The position numbers were made by a program, and so were the translations under genes. DNA of 9,330 nucleotides from DATLXU01 sp035575515 (GTDB lineage Bacteria; Acidobacteriota; Blastocatellia; UBA7656), in assembly GCA_035575515.1 (NCBI GenBank), contig DATLXU010000143.1, positions 1 to 9,330 of the forward strand, given 5' to 3'. The notes beneath the pieces are model-generated. The model saw only the letters and a program-made list of their open reading frames with translations, was not told the origin of the DNA and ran no database searches. Numbering within the stretch: position 1 is the stretch's first letter; each line of letters begins with the position of its first letter. Of the stretch, positions 1 to 7,423 are shown piece after piece.

Positions 1-76
1 CATTTTCGCCGAGCACATCGTCGGGCTGCTGATAGTCTTTGAGCAGTTGGTCAATCAAGTCTGTCTTAATGGCCGT
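1..76 (-). CDS. IS256-family transposase, N-terminal fragment (runs off left edge)
   Basis: Read leftward from 76 the frame gives (T)AIKTDLIDQLLKDYQQPDDVLGEN. This matches my memory of the start of IS256/Mutator-type DDE transposases, which typically begin M-A-I-K-x-x-L-I-D-x-L-L and continue with a P-(D/E)-D-(V/L)-L-G-E-N block just before the helical N-terminal domain. Only about 25 residues are in the window; the catalytic DDE domain would lie outside. A purine-rich AGGAAG stands a few bases upstream. The codon at the expected start is ACG (76..74), not ATG, and the frame closes with TGA a few codons further upstream. No ATG, GTG or TTG lies between that stop and the conserved block; the first TTG is at codon 7. 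The family call is fairly secure; translation of this copy is doubtful. Confidence 0.78.
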
Positions 77-108
77 AGTTCTTCCTTTCTTTCACTTTAC
101 GGGTCTAT

Positions 109-138
109 GGCCGTTTACACAAAATCTTTTACACCCTC
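109..138 (-). repeat. Terminal inverted repeat (left end) of the IS256-family element
   Basis: On the minus strand this reads GAGGGTGTAAAAGATTTTGT followed by GTAAACGGCC. It lies about 30 bases upstream of the transposase start, where an IS256 end belongs. Many IS256-family ends share the pattern G-G-G-T-G-T-n-A-A-A-A...T-T-T-T-G-T-G-T-A-A-A-C (established knowledge, from memory). The outer boundary is therefore about position 138. The partner repeat and the target duplication cannot be seen because the element leaves the window. Confidence 0.6.
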
Positions 139-169
139 GCAACTGCCAGCTACAGCTAGCCAAAAATAT

Positions 170-199
170 TTGAAATTTTAGAACCACCGGCCATATAAC
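170..199 (+). promoter_or_regulatory. Possible sigma70-type promoter for the gene at 243
   Basis: TTGAAA (170-175) and TATAAC (194-199) are separated by 18 bases, in the AT-rich stretch between the IS256 end and the pseudogene start. A GGAGG ribosome-binding site follows at 228-232, ten bases before the ATG at 243. Spacing and sequence are plausible but such matches arise by chance, so this is a weak call. Confidence 0.3.
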
Positions 200-242
200 C
201 AAGGTACTTGTTGTGAAATGTAAGATCGGAGGAATACGGCCG

Positions 243-1881
243 ATGGATTTGTTCACCAAACTGTTTGGCAGTTGGCTCACCTTAGTCTACCACTGCTTCG
301 ATCGAATCGTAATCAGCGGCTACCTCATGGGACTGCTCAAGGCAGGACAGGTCGCTCACTGGCTGCGGGCATCCGAGAATGTCCCCGGGGTCACCAAAGA
401 GATACTCGCCCGTCGAACCACTCAGTATGTCAACTGGGTCGAATCATATGCTCGCAATCATCGGATACCAATTGAGTGGGCCGAGAAGGGCGTGCGAAAG
501 GAAGACTACGTATTGCCTTACCTGAGGCGAGCCGCTGCGCGAGGACCGATACGGAGTCTATTTCATCTTCCAAGCTATGGAACAAGGATGGACGTTCAGG
601 CCAAGCAAGAGGCCCCGTCCAAACATTACCGCCGAGCAAATGGAGCGCGATCCGGTGCTGTGCCGGCATCGCACCCGCTTCAGATTTTATTACTTCTATC
701 TGCGAGACGAAGCGCTCTCGTCCGATGATCATGCGGATGGGAACATTCATACCATTTGAAGCGAGTTACTACTTGAATGGACATCACTATATCGAGCGCG
801 AGTTGCTGAAGGGCGGAATGAAGTATCGCAAGGATGACAATGCTTTTTTGTCGGTAGAAGACCCAGAGGCATTGCAAGCGGCGACCCGTCGGCTGAGTGG
901 AGAGCTGATTCGCAAGCGGCTCGAGTACTGGACCTTTGTGCTCGGGCCAAAGTTCACTCGCGCCGACAGACGTGAAGCGAAACTCCATCGAAGCTACTTC
1001 GTGCATCAGGCGGAGTACTGCCGCAACTTCGTGTTCAAGAGGAATCATCCGATCAGGAAATTGTTCGAGCGCAGTTGTGAGTTGGGGCTGTGGCGGCTGA
1101 CCGGAGACCGTGTCATCGAGATATTCGGGCGCCGCCGCCCGCCAGCGACTGAGCGGGAAGCTGCAGACCATGCTGGAGCGAATGGACAAAGGCCAGCACG
1201 TGTTTCGGGCTTACTGGAAGCACGGGTTCGTCAAGCAGTACGAGAAGTACTCGACGTTCCTGCGCAACGCGCGTGACCTCCAACAACCTGAACGATTTCG
1301 GATTGAAGAAAGGGCTGGCTCATTTGGGCGCGGCGCGAGAGAAGTTGCTCGGGGTGCTGGATAGATTTGCCGCCGAGCAAGCTCAGAATCTGAACGTGCA
1401 CGAGGAGTTCGCTTTGCTCTCGAGGATAGCGCTTCCGATTCAGAAGGGGACGACGCGAATAGCCGGGATACGGATTCAGGATAGGAGGATGATCCGGCTG
1501 TTTGAAATTTTGTTGCACGCGGGGACAACCCTTGGCGGGTTGAGCAGTAAAGAAATACACCAATCAGTGATTGGGCAGTTTGGATTGAACGAACAGGACT
1601 ATCGACTTGCCAGTTTGAGCTACGACCTGCGTAAGCTGAAGGGGCATGGGCTTGCCGAGCGCGTCGGGAAGCGATATCGGTACAGGCTGACGGAGAAAGG
1701 GCAGCGAGTGGCAGTGTTGTTTTTGATGTTTCACCAGCGGCTGTGCGGGCCGTTAGCCGGGAGCCAATTCGCACACCGTCCCGATGAGCGTCACCGGCCG
1801 AAGATCAGCAAACTTGAGCAGGCATATTACGAGGCCGACAAAGCGATAGACAACATAGTGACAATGCTGAGGGCGGCATGA
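243..1881 (+). pseudogene. Frameshifted gene for a ~545-aa hypothetical protein with winged-helix-like C-terminus
   Basis: One protein can be followed from MDLFTKLFGSW at 243 to IDNIVTMLRAA and a TGA at 1879-1881, but only by changing frame four times: near 531-538, 719-722, 1128-1131 and 1268-1271. Each join works if one base is removed. Landmarks in order: YHCFDRIVISGYL and IPIEWAEKGVRKEDYV; then YGVYFIFQAMEQG; then IPFEASYYLNGH, KFTRADRR and FKRNHPIRKLFERSCELGLWR; then HVFRAYWKHGFVKQYEKYSTF; then SNNLNDFGLKKGL. The C-terminal third (SYDLRKLKGHGLAER...RYRLTEKGQRVAVLFL) has the look of a winged-helix domain with a recognition helix and beta wing. I recall this as a widespread, often multicopy hypothetical family in environmental bacteria and know no assigned function. 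The start at 243 is preferred over GTG at 213 because of GGAGG at 228-232. Decay, base-call insertions or programmed +1 shifts could explain the breaks; decay is the default. Confidence 0.75.
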
Positions 1882-1885
1882 GATC

Positions 1886-1901
1886 TTAAACAGATGTTTA
1901 A
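1886..1901. repeat. Small inverted repeat between pseudogene and operon
   Basis: TTAAAC-AGAT-GTTTAA is a 6-bp perfect inverted repeat with a 4-base centre, five bases after the pseudogene stop and 40 bases before the first operon gene. It is too AT-rich and has no U-tract, so it is a poor terminator. It could be a regulator site for the operon, but no promoter pair is obvious in the 59-base gap. Confidence 0.3.
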
Positions 1902-1940
1902 CTCATTTAGTCAAACAATCGATAGGGAACAGGCTACAAG

Positions 1941-4487
1941 TTGCTCATGTCGTCGGCTGCAACCATTGACCGGATGGAGCTTTTGAGCGAGACAAAGCGG
2001 GCGTTCCTCTCGCGCAGCTTGATGCTTTTGAGGAAGGTCTCTCAGAAATCGGCGGGCAGAGCGCAGAAGTTTTTCGAGCAACTAAAACCCGTGCTGCTCG
2101 CCGCAGGAGCAGCGGGAGTGAAGGGCGAGCAGGCAGTAGAGATTTACGATCCGATCTTGCAGATTGCTGACCGCCTGAGCCGGAAAAGCGATTATCTCGC
2201 CATTGACTTTCTTGCCATAGCCGCAGAACTCACAAGGCTCAAACAGGACCAACCCGTTGCCCGATGGACTGAATTATTTGAAGCCATAACCGGGTCGCGT
2301 GATAAAGAGCCGGGTGAGACTGCGCTCGTGCGAGAGACAAGCACTTATGCCGCAAAGGTCAAAGAGGTGCTCGCGGAGCTTGCGGAACTCGCTTCGCGTG
2401 AAGGCGATGAGCGCATTATAGACGTTGTTCTTGATAACGTGCTAAAGGTAGCGAGCAAAGATGCCGATGCCGCATTCAGATGTTTAACGGCGACTCCAAT
2501 GGTGCTGCGGCGCATGAGGCTTGAAGATTATCCGCAGTGGGTCGAGCGCGGCCTGCGGCTTGCCGCAAGCAATCAGAAGAGCCTTGAAGCATATTTTGGT
2601 TATGAATCGAACCTCAGTCATGAATCTGCTGAATCAGAAACCGGAGCCGTCACACTCGAAGAAGTATTGCCGGTTCTGCGCCATTACATCGAGGGTATGA
2701 CCGGAAAACCCTTCACAGTCGCAGCGTCAAAAGATATACCGCCGCTCACAGGCATCTATGATGGAAAGACGATTCGTTTGCCTGCGATAGTGAAATCGTT
2801 TGAACGACGGGAAGACAACTTTCGCCTTTACAAGGCGCTCGCGGCGCGCGCGGCTGGACAGTTAGAGTTCGGAACATACGACGAGAACACCGATGAGCTT
2901 GCCCAACTGAAAGAGCAACTGGAAAGCGAGTTCCGGCGCAGGGGAGGGCATCCTGTACCGCATGGCCCCGTAACCGCAAAGCGACTGCTTGCAATCTTTC
3001 CCCAGAACAATCTCGCCGCAGCGTTGTTCGCCATCCTTGAAGAAGCGCGCATCGAGCATCGCCTCTGCCAGTCATATCACGGATTGCGCCGCGACCTGGA
3101 ATGGACACGCAGCCTGCGCGAATACCGCCGACCCGACAACGTTTACCTGATGGGCTATGAGCCGGTGCTTGAAATTATATTCAACGCGCTGCTAACCAAT
3201 CCCTCTGTAGAGACGCGCGATGATGAAGAACAAGCATTGCTTGAGCTTGTCAATGAGATCAAAGAACGATTCATCGCTCGCAGCGCGCAGGCAAGCTCAC
3301 AGGCGACTGTTGCAGACAGCCTGCAAGCGACGCTCAGGGTCTATGAGCACCTTGCGCCAAAGCCGCCTGAAGACAGCAACGTCCCTTGGGATGAGAAAGA
3401 GGTTCCGCGAGAGCAAGAAGGCGACCAGATGAAGATTGTTCCGCCTGAGCCAATAGAAGATTCGCCATCGAAGGATAAGATTTCAGGCGTTCAAGTTAAT
3501 CGGATCCCCGCCAAATCCGATAGCGCCGCAGAAGTGAAAGCCGTTATTGAATCTAACCAGCCTGCGGTTGAGCCACCCGCCGAGCCTGATGTCTTTTATT
3601 ATCCTGAGTGGGACTATGGACTGGGCGACTATTGCGTGAACTGGTGCAGGGTGCGGGAATACGAGGGGCCGCGCGCCGACGCTTCATTTGTAAAGAGGAC
3701 TCGCGCGCGCTATCGCGGGCTTTTAAGCTCAATCAGCCATCAATTCCAGATGCTCCGACCGCAGGGGCTGCGCCGGATTGGAGGACAAGTTGACGGAGAC
3801 GATTTTGACATGCAGGCTGTGCTCGATCACGTCGTTGACCACAGGGCAAAAAGCAGTTCATCCGAGAGAATATACACGCAACGACTGAAGCAGGAGCGCG
3901 ACGTTGCGGTGATGTTCCTTGTTGATATGAGCGGTTCGACTTCTCACGTCATAGATAATCAAACCCAGCGCAAGATCATAGACATTGAGAAAGAAGCTCT
4001 GGTGATGATGGCCGAGGCGCTCGAAGCCGTTGGCGATAGCTATGCAATCTATGGCTTTTCGAGTCACGGGCGTAAAAAGATTTCCCTATACAAGGTAAAG
4101 GGCTTTGATGAGCAGATCAATTCATCTGTTGAGCGCCGCATCGCCGGCATTAAACCGCTCGTTAACACAAGGCTGGGCGCGGCGATAAGGCACGCGACAA
4201 TGCGACTCGCGGCAGAAGCTCACCAGACGCGCCTGCTGATTATCATTTCTGACGGCAAGCCATCTGATGATGATGGCTATGAACTGCCACGCTACGGGCA
4301 AGAGGATACGAGACACGCGCTTATTGAAAGCAGGCGGCAGGCCGTCACTCCTTTTTGCATCACGGTTGACAGCAAGGAAGAAGAAGATTTGAAAAAGATG
4401 TACGGCGAAGTTGGCTATACCATAGTTGACGATGTACTGGAATTGCCGGAACGCCTGCCAAACATCTATAGAAGACTGACCACCTGA
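1941..4487 (+). CDS. NorD-like VWA-domain protein
   Basis: An 848-residue protein related to NorD, the von Willebrand A partner that works with the AAA+ ATPase NorQ in activating nitric oxide reductase (CbbO/CbbQ for Rubisco is analogous). The first ~450 residues are helical, with the family-like stretch AALFAILEEARIEHRL near 355-375. Residues ~480-548 are an acidic, proline-rich linker. YYPEWDYGLGDYCVNWCRV at ~552-570 resembles the Y-P-E-W-D motif I associate with NorD. The VWA domain starts near 654 and keeps a full metal-ion-dependent adhesion site: D662-x-S664-x-S666, T743 and D771 (SDGKPSD). No signal peptide or membrane helix is seen, so it is probably cytosolic. Start: TTG 1941 has AGG seven bases upstream; ATG 1947 or 1974 are alternatives. 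It is the first gene of a tight operon and its TGA overlaps the next ATG. No AAA+ partner and no NO reductase genes are in the window, so the client is unknown. Confidence 0.85.
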   Translation: MLMSSAATIDRMELLSETKRAFLSRSLMLLRKVSQKSAGRAQKFFEQLKPVLLAAGAAGVKGEQAVEIYDPILQIADRLSRKSDYLAIDFLAIAAELTRLKQDQPVARWTELFEAITGSRDKEPGETALVRETSTYAAKVKEVLAELAELASREGDERIIDVVLDNVLKVASKDADAAFRCLTATPMVLRRMRLEDYPQWVERGLRLAASNQKSLEAYFGYESNLSHESAESETGAVTLEEVLPVLRHYIEGMTGKPFTVAASKDIPPLTGIYDGKTIRLPAIVKSFERREDNFRLYKALAARAAGQLEFGTYDENTDELAQLKEQLESEFRRRGGHPVPHGPVTAKRLLAIFPQNNLAAALFAILEEARIEHRLCQSYHGLRRDLEWTRSLREYRRPDNVYLMGYEPVLEIIFNALLTNPSVETRDDEEQALLELVNEIKERFIARSAQASSQATVADSLQATLRVYEHLAPKPPEDSNVPWDEKEVPREQEGDQMKIVPPEPIEDSPSKDKISGVQVNRIPAKSDSAAEVKAVIESNQPAVEPPAEPDVFYYPEWDYGLGDYCVNWCRVREYEGPRADASFVKRTRARYRGLLSSISHQFQMLRPQGLRRIGGQVDGDDFDMQAVLDHVVDHRAKSSSSERIYTQRLKQERDVAVMFLVDMSGSTSHVIDNQTQRKIIDIEKEALVMMAEALEAVGDSYAIYGFSSHGRKKISLYKVKGFDEQINSSVERRIAGIKPLVNTRLGAAIRHATMRLAAEAHQTRLLIIISDGKPSDDDGYELPRYGQEDTRHALIESRRQAVTPFCITVDSKEEEDLKKMYGEVGYTIVDDVLELPERLPNIYRRLTT

Positions 4488-4507
4488 TGGAATACCGGAG
4501 CACACAG

Positions 4508-4924
4508 ATGATGAAGATCGAGGCGAGCCACATTCACAAGCAACATATCAGCGTTACGCTGATGCTGCTTGAGCGCACGGTTGATAGTGTGCCGTGCGCC
4601 GCCTTGTTAATTGCGTATAGCGATTCCGTGCCTGACACAATGCGCGGCGAAGCGCTGGCGCTCGCGGCTGAAGCGCGGCATGAAATTGAGATAATGGTCG
4701 CAGAGCTTGATTTGCCGCAACATGAAGAGAGCATCATTCGGTCACTGCTCGGCAAATTGCACGTTCGCGTAGTAAACGTCGTTGAGCTGCAGCCTCAGCG
4801 CTTGCGCAGCGGAGGTGAAGTCCCCCGCGCGCTGGCCGAATACATAGGAGCTAAGGCCGACCGGCTGGAATCCCTGCTGCGGCGGCTCATAGCACTACTA
4901 GAACGAGCCGGGTCGCAACGATAA
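4508..4924 (+). CDS. Small helical protein of unknown function, operon member
   Basis: About 138 residues from ATG 4508 (145 if ATG 4487 is used). I do not recognise the family. The sequence is almost all amphipathic helix: HIHKQHISVTLMLLERTV, EALALAAEARHEIEIMVAEL, then ALAEYIGAKADRLESLLRRL near the C-terminus. There are no zinc motifs or membrane spans; the single Cys is in VPCAALL. ATG 4508 is preferred because GGAG (4497-4500) sits seven bases upstream. ATG 4487 would overlap the preceding TGA as TGATG, a common coupling arrangement, so it remains possible. The gene lies between the NorD-like and dynamin-like genes with only 10 nt to the next start. It is probably co-translated and could be an adaptor or subunit linking the two (inference). 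Helical composition alone would also fit a four-helix bundle. Confidence 0.75.
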   Translation: MMKIEASHIHKQHISVTLMLLERTVDSVPCAALLIAYSDSVPDTMRGEALALAAEARHEIEIMVAELDLPQHEESIIRSLLGKLHVRVVNVVELQPQRLRSGGEVPRALAEYIGAKADRLESLLRRLIALLERAGSQR

Positions 4925-4934
4925 TTTGATTTGA

Positions 4935-6593
4935 ATGACAACAATGGATCAGCGAACTAACAAGGTAACAGAGGCTGTATCGCTAATCGCGGAGCGTTAC
5001 GGTATATCTTCAATTAAACCGCTACTGTCAAGCTGCCGGGCTGTCGCCGAGCAAGATGAGATAACTATCGCCGTTGTAGGCCGGTTCAAAGCGGGAAAGA
5101 GCAGTTTCCTTAATCATCTGCTTGGCCGCAGTCTTGTTCCGGTGGGGGTAATTCCTGTGACGGCTGTAATCACGGAGATTGGCTATGGGCCGGAGGAGAA
5201 AGCAACGGTTCACTACCTGGATGGCCGCACTGATGAAATCAGAGTGGATGAGATTCGCTACTTCATTGCGGAGAACGAAAACCCGAATAATGCCAGACAG
5301 GTATCGAGAGTCGTGGTAGAGTTGCCTTCGCTGGCTCGATTCAAAGGGCTTCGCTTTGTTGACACTCCCGGTTTGGAAAGCGTTCTGCTGCATAACACGG
5401 AAGCCTCTCTTGATTGGCTGCCCAACATCGGGCTGGCGCTAGTTGCGGTGAGTATAGACACGCCGCTCTCGCGGCATGACCTTGAGTTATTAAAGAACCT
5501 GCACCAGTACACTCCAGGCATCTCTATTCTGCTGACGAAAGCCGACCTTCTCAGTGACGCTGAACGCGCTGAAGTGATTGCTTATGTTCGCCAGCAACTC
5601 AAGCATACATTTGATCCCATTCCACAGGTCTTCCTTTATTCTGTGCGCCCTGCGTTTGAAGAGTTCAAAACTCAGGTCGAAGAGAATCTAATAGCGAAGA
5701 CGCTATCTGAGTTTCAGGAGCATCGAAGGGCCATTCTTGAGCGGAAGCTGGAGACGCTTTTGTGCGAGTGTGAAGACTACCTGACTTTGGCGCTGACATC
5801 AGCAGAAATGGTCGGGTCAGAGCGAGACGCCCTCAGAAGGCAAGCCATCGGCGAGAAGGAGATTATTGACGATGTGAAGTCTGAGATGCGCCTGATAGTT
5901 CGGCATGCAGCCGGCGTTACGCGGAGCGATGTCTCCAGGCGTCTGGAAGCTCACCGGAAAGAAGTAGAAGCGCGCCTGCGTGAGGGATTAGAAGCCGAGT
6001 TTCCCAAATGGGCAAAGAGTCTCAGTCGCTTGCTGCAATCTTTTGAGAAATGGTTAAGCCAATCCTTGTCGGAAGAACTTCTGGCTATCTCGATGGATGA
6101 GCGTGCGGCGTTGCTTGCGCCGCTGGAGAAGCTGAAAAGACAGGTGCGGCGCAGGCTGCAAGGTTTTCGAGACGAGCTTTCCGACAGAGCGGTTCGAGCC
6201 TTCGGCGTGCCTTTGCGCACCACCGAAACTGAGATCAGCATTCAGGAGCCGCGCAGTCCTGATATACGCATCGGGCGAGTATTTGATCGCAACTGGGAAT
6301 TGCTATCTCCAATCCTTCCGATGTGGTTGGTCAAGCCTGTTGTGAAGCGTCATTTTGCTGGCAAAGTGCCTGATATGGTTGAGAAGAATCTGTCGCGGCT
6401 CACTACGCAGTGGGCCGATAGCATCGCCGCAGCAATGACAGATATAGGCAAAGAGGCGGAGCGCAGAGTAGAGGAGTTAATCGAAACTGTGGGGCGGCTT
6501 TTGGCGAGCAGCAGCGATGATGCTCCGCAGATTCGCAAAGATATAGACCGGATCAATTCTATTCGCCGTGAGATGTGCGAGGCTGCATCATAA
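4935..6593 (+). CDS. Dynamin-like GTPase
   Basis: A 552-residue bacterial dynamin-family GTPase. The GTP-binding signature is complete: P-loop GRFKAGKS at 49-56, switch Thr within PVTA near 74-77, G3 DTPG at 143-146 and G4 TKAD at 201-204. The rest is long alpha-helical, as expected for the bundle/stalk of bacterial dynamins. A conserved-looking proline/tryptophan hydrophobic patch (LLSPILPMWLVKPVV, 456-470) is a candidate membrane-touching tip, flanked by basic residues KRHF. No classical transmembrane helix is present. The family remodels or tethers membranes using GTP; which membrane is involved here is unknown. Start ATG 4935 is 10 nt after the previous stop; the ribosome-binding site is weak, so translation is probably coupled. 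ATG 4944 is the alternative. The next gene begins 64 nt downstream. Identity is secure at family level, role is not. Confidence 0.9.
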   Translation: MTTMDQRTNKVTEAVSLIAERYGISSIKPLLSSCRAVAEQDEITIAVVGRFKAGKSSFLNHLLGRSLVPVGVIPVTAVITEIGYGPEEKATVHYLDGRTDEIRVDEIRYFIAENENPNNARQVSRVVVELPSLARFKGLRFVDTPGLESVLLHNTEASLDWLPNIGLALVAVSIDTPLSRHDLELLKNLHQYTPGISILLTKADLLSDAERAEVIAYVRQQLKHTFDPIPQVFLYSVRPAFEEFKTQVEENLIAKTLSEFQEHRRAILERKLETLLCECEDYLTLALTSAEMVGSERDALRRQAIGEKEIIDDVKSEMRLIVRHAAGVTRSDVSRRLEAHRKEVEARLREGLEAEFPKWAKSLSRLLQSFEKWLSQSLSEELLAISMDERAALLAPLEKLKRQVRRRLQGFRDELSDRAVRAFGVPLRTTETEISIQEPRSPDIRIGRVFDRNWELLSPILPMWLVKPVVKRHFAGKVPDMVEKNLSRLTTQWADSIAAAMTDIGKEAERRVEELIETVGRLLASSSDDAPQIRKDIDRINSIRREMCEAAS

Positions 6594-6657
6594 GATGCGA
6601 TACGCTATCAAGAAGGCATATAGCAGCGGCGGTTTTTATGACGAATGAGCGGATAAA

Positions 6658-7423
6658 ATGAATAAGCTTTTACAAGCTGCGCGATGCGCTCGGCGAAGAA
6701 GGCTGCGCTATCTGCCGGTTGGTTATGGATTCGAGCATCCACATGCTCGAAGGGTTGTTCCATGAGTTCGTCACCGATCCGACGACCCGCGCATGGCTGC
6801 AAGCCGCGAATGGGTTTTGCAACAGGCACGCCTGGCTCGCAGTAAGAATGCGCGATACTGGCTCAGGGCTTGCCACGATCTACGAAACGATACTTGAGGC
6901 TATTATGAAGCGATTCCAGAAGCATCAACCTGTTTTAGCTGCCAGCGGGAAGACGGAAAGCTTCATAAGCAAGCTGCTTCGCAATGAGCGAAGCGAGACG
7001 GCTCGCCTGCTTGAGCAAGAACAAGAGTGCCAGATATGTGTTCGCGCCGCCGAAGCTGAGAACCCTTATCTCAATGAATTGCTCAGGTGGTTTGATGAGG
7101 ATGAGATGCGAGCTGCCTTCGATTCATCATTCGGCTTGTGCCTGCCGCACCTAGATCTACTCATAGCGCGCTACCCGGAGCACGAGAACCTTCCGATACT
7201 GGTTGAGGCTGAAAAGGATAAATGCGAAATGCTTCTTGCAGAGTTAAAAGGGTATCTGCGCAAACTCGATTACCGCTACTCGAATGAGCCTCGCGGGAAT
7301 GAGCAGTATTCATGGCGGCGCGTAGTTGAATTGGTAGCGGGAAAACCAACTGGTATTCTTAATCGTCGCGTGCGAGTCGCCGGAGCTTGCGGCGGAACTC
7401 GCGCGCATCAACCCGGTGCTTGA
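6658..7423 (+). CDS. DUF6062-type protein with duplicated CxxC/CxxH modules; frame break at its start
   Basis: From 6662 the frame reads SFYKLRDALGEEGCAICRL, matching my memory of the start of DUF6062 proteins (small, Cys-rich, function unknown). It has two metal-site modules with nearly identical spacing. The first is CxxC at 6704/6713, 34 residues, then FCNRH (C 6818, H 6827). The second is CxxC at 7028/7037, 33 residues, then GLCLPH (C 7139, H 7148). This suggests an internal duplication binding zinc or an Fe-S/other metal (inference). The only nearby ATG (6658) is one base out of frame: ATG AAT AAG CTT, then TTA C. TGA at 6659-6661 closes the conserved frame, and the first usual in-frame start, TTG 6719, would lose the first CxxC. 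Reading 6658-7423 therefore needs one +1 shift, perhaps at CTT T, or a base-call error. The family-like part ends near YSWRRVVELVAGKP; the last ~20 codons run antisense to the glutaredoxin gene. It follows the GTPase by 64 nt and is probably in the same operon. Confidence 0.72.

Noticed and set aside
680..1189. Leftward 169-aa ORF
   Set aside because: Antisense to the frameshifted gene, which carries the protein-like sequence in the forward frames.
1211..1774. Leftward 187-aa ORF
   Set aside because: Low-complexity Ser/Arg-rich shadow of the forward winged-helix region.
1902..1940. Promoter for the VWA operon
   Set aside because: No convincing -35/-10 pair in the short gap; transcription may start inside the pseudogene or read through it.
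2746..3108. Leftward 120-aa ORF within the VWA gene
   Set aside because: Lies wholly antisense to a family-conserved part of the NorD-like protein.
1941..6593. Anti-phage defence island
   Set aside because: VWA and dynamin-like proteins occur in some conflict systems and IS debris is nearby, but no nuclease, toxin or sensor domain is present; not enough to claim defence.
6595..6648. 17-codon ORF (M-R-Y-A-I-K-K...) just after the GTPase stop
   Set aside because: Very short, no clear ribosome-binding site, no recognisable peptide; more likely leader sequence of the next gene.
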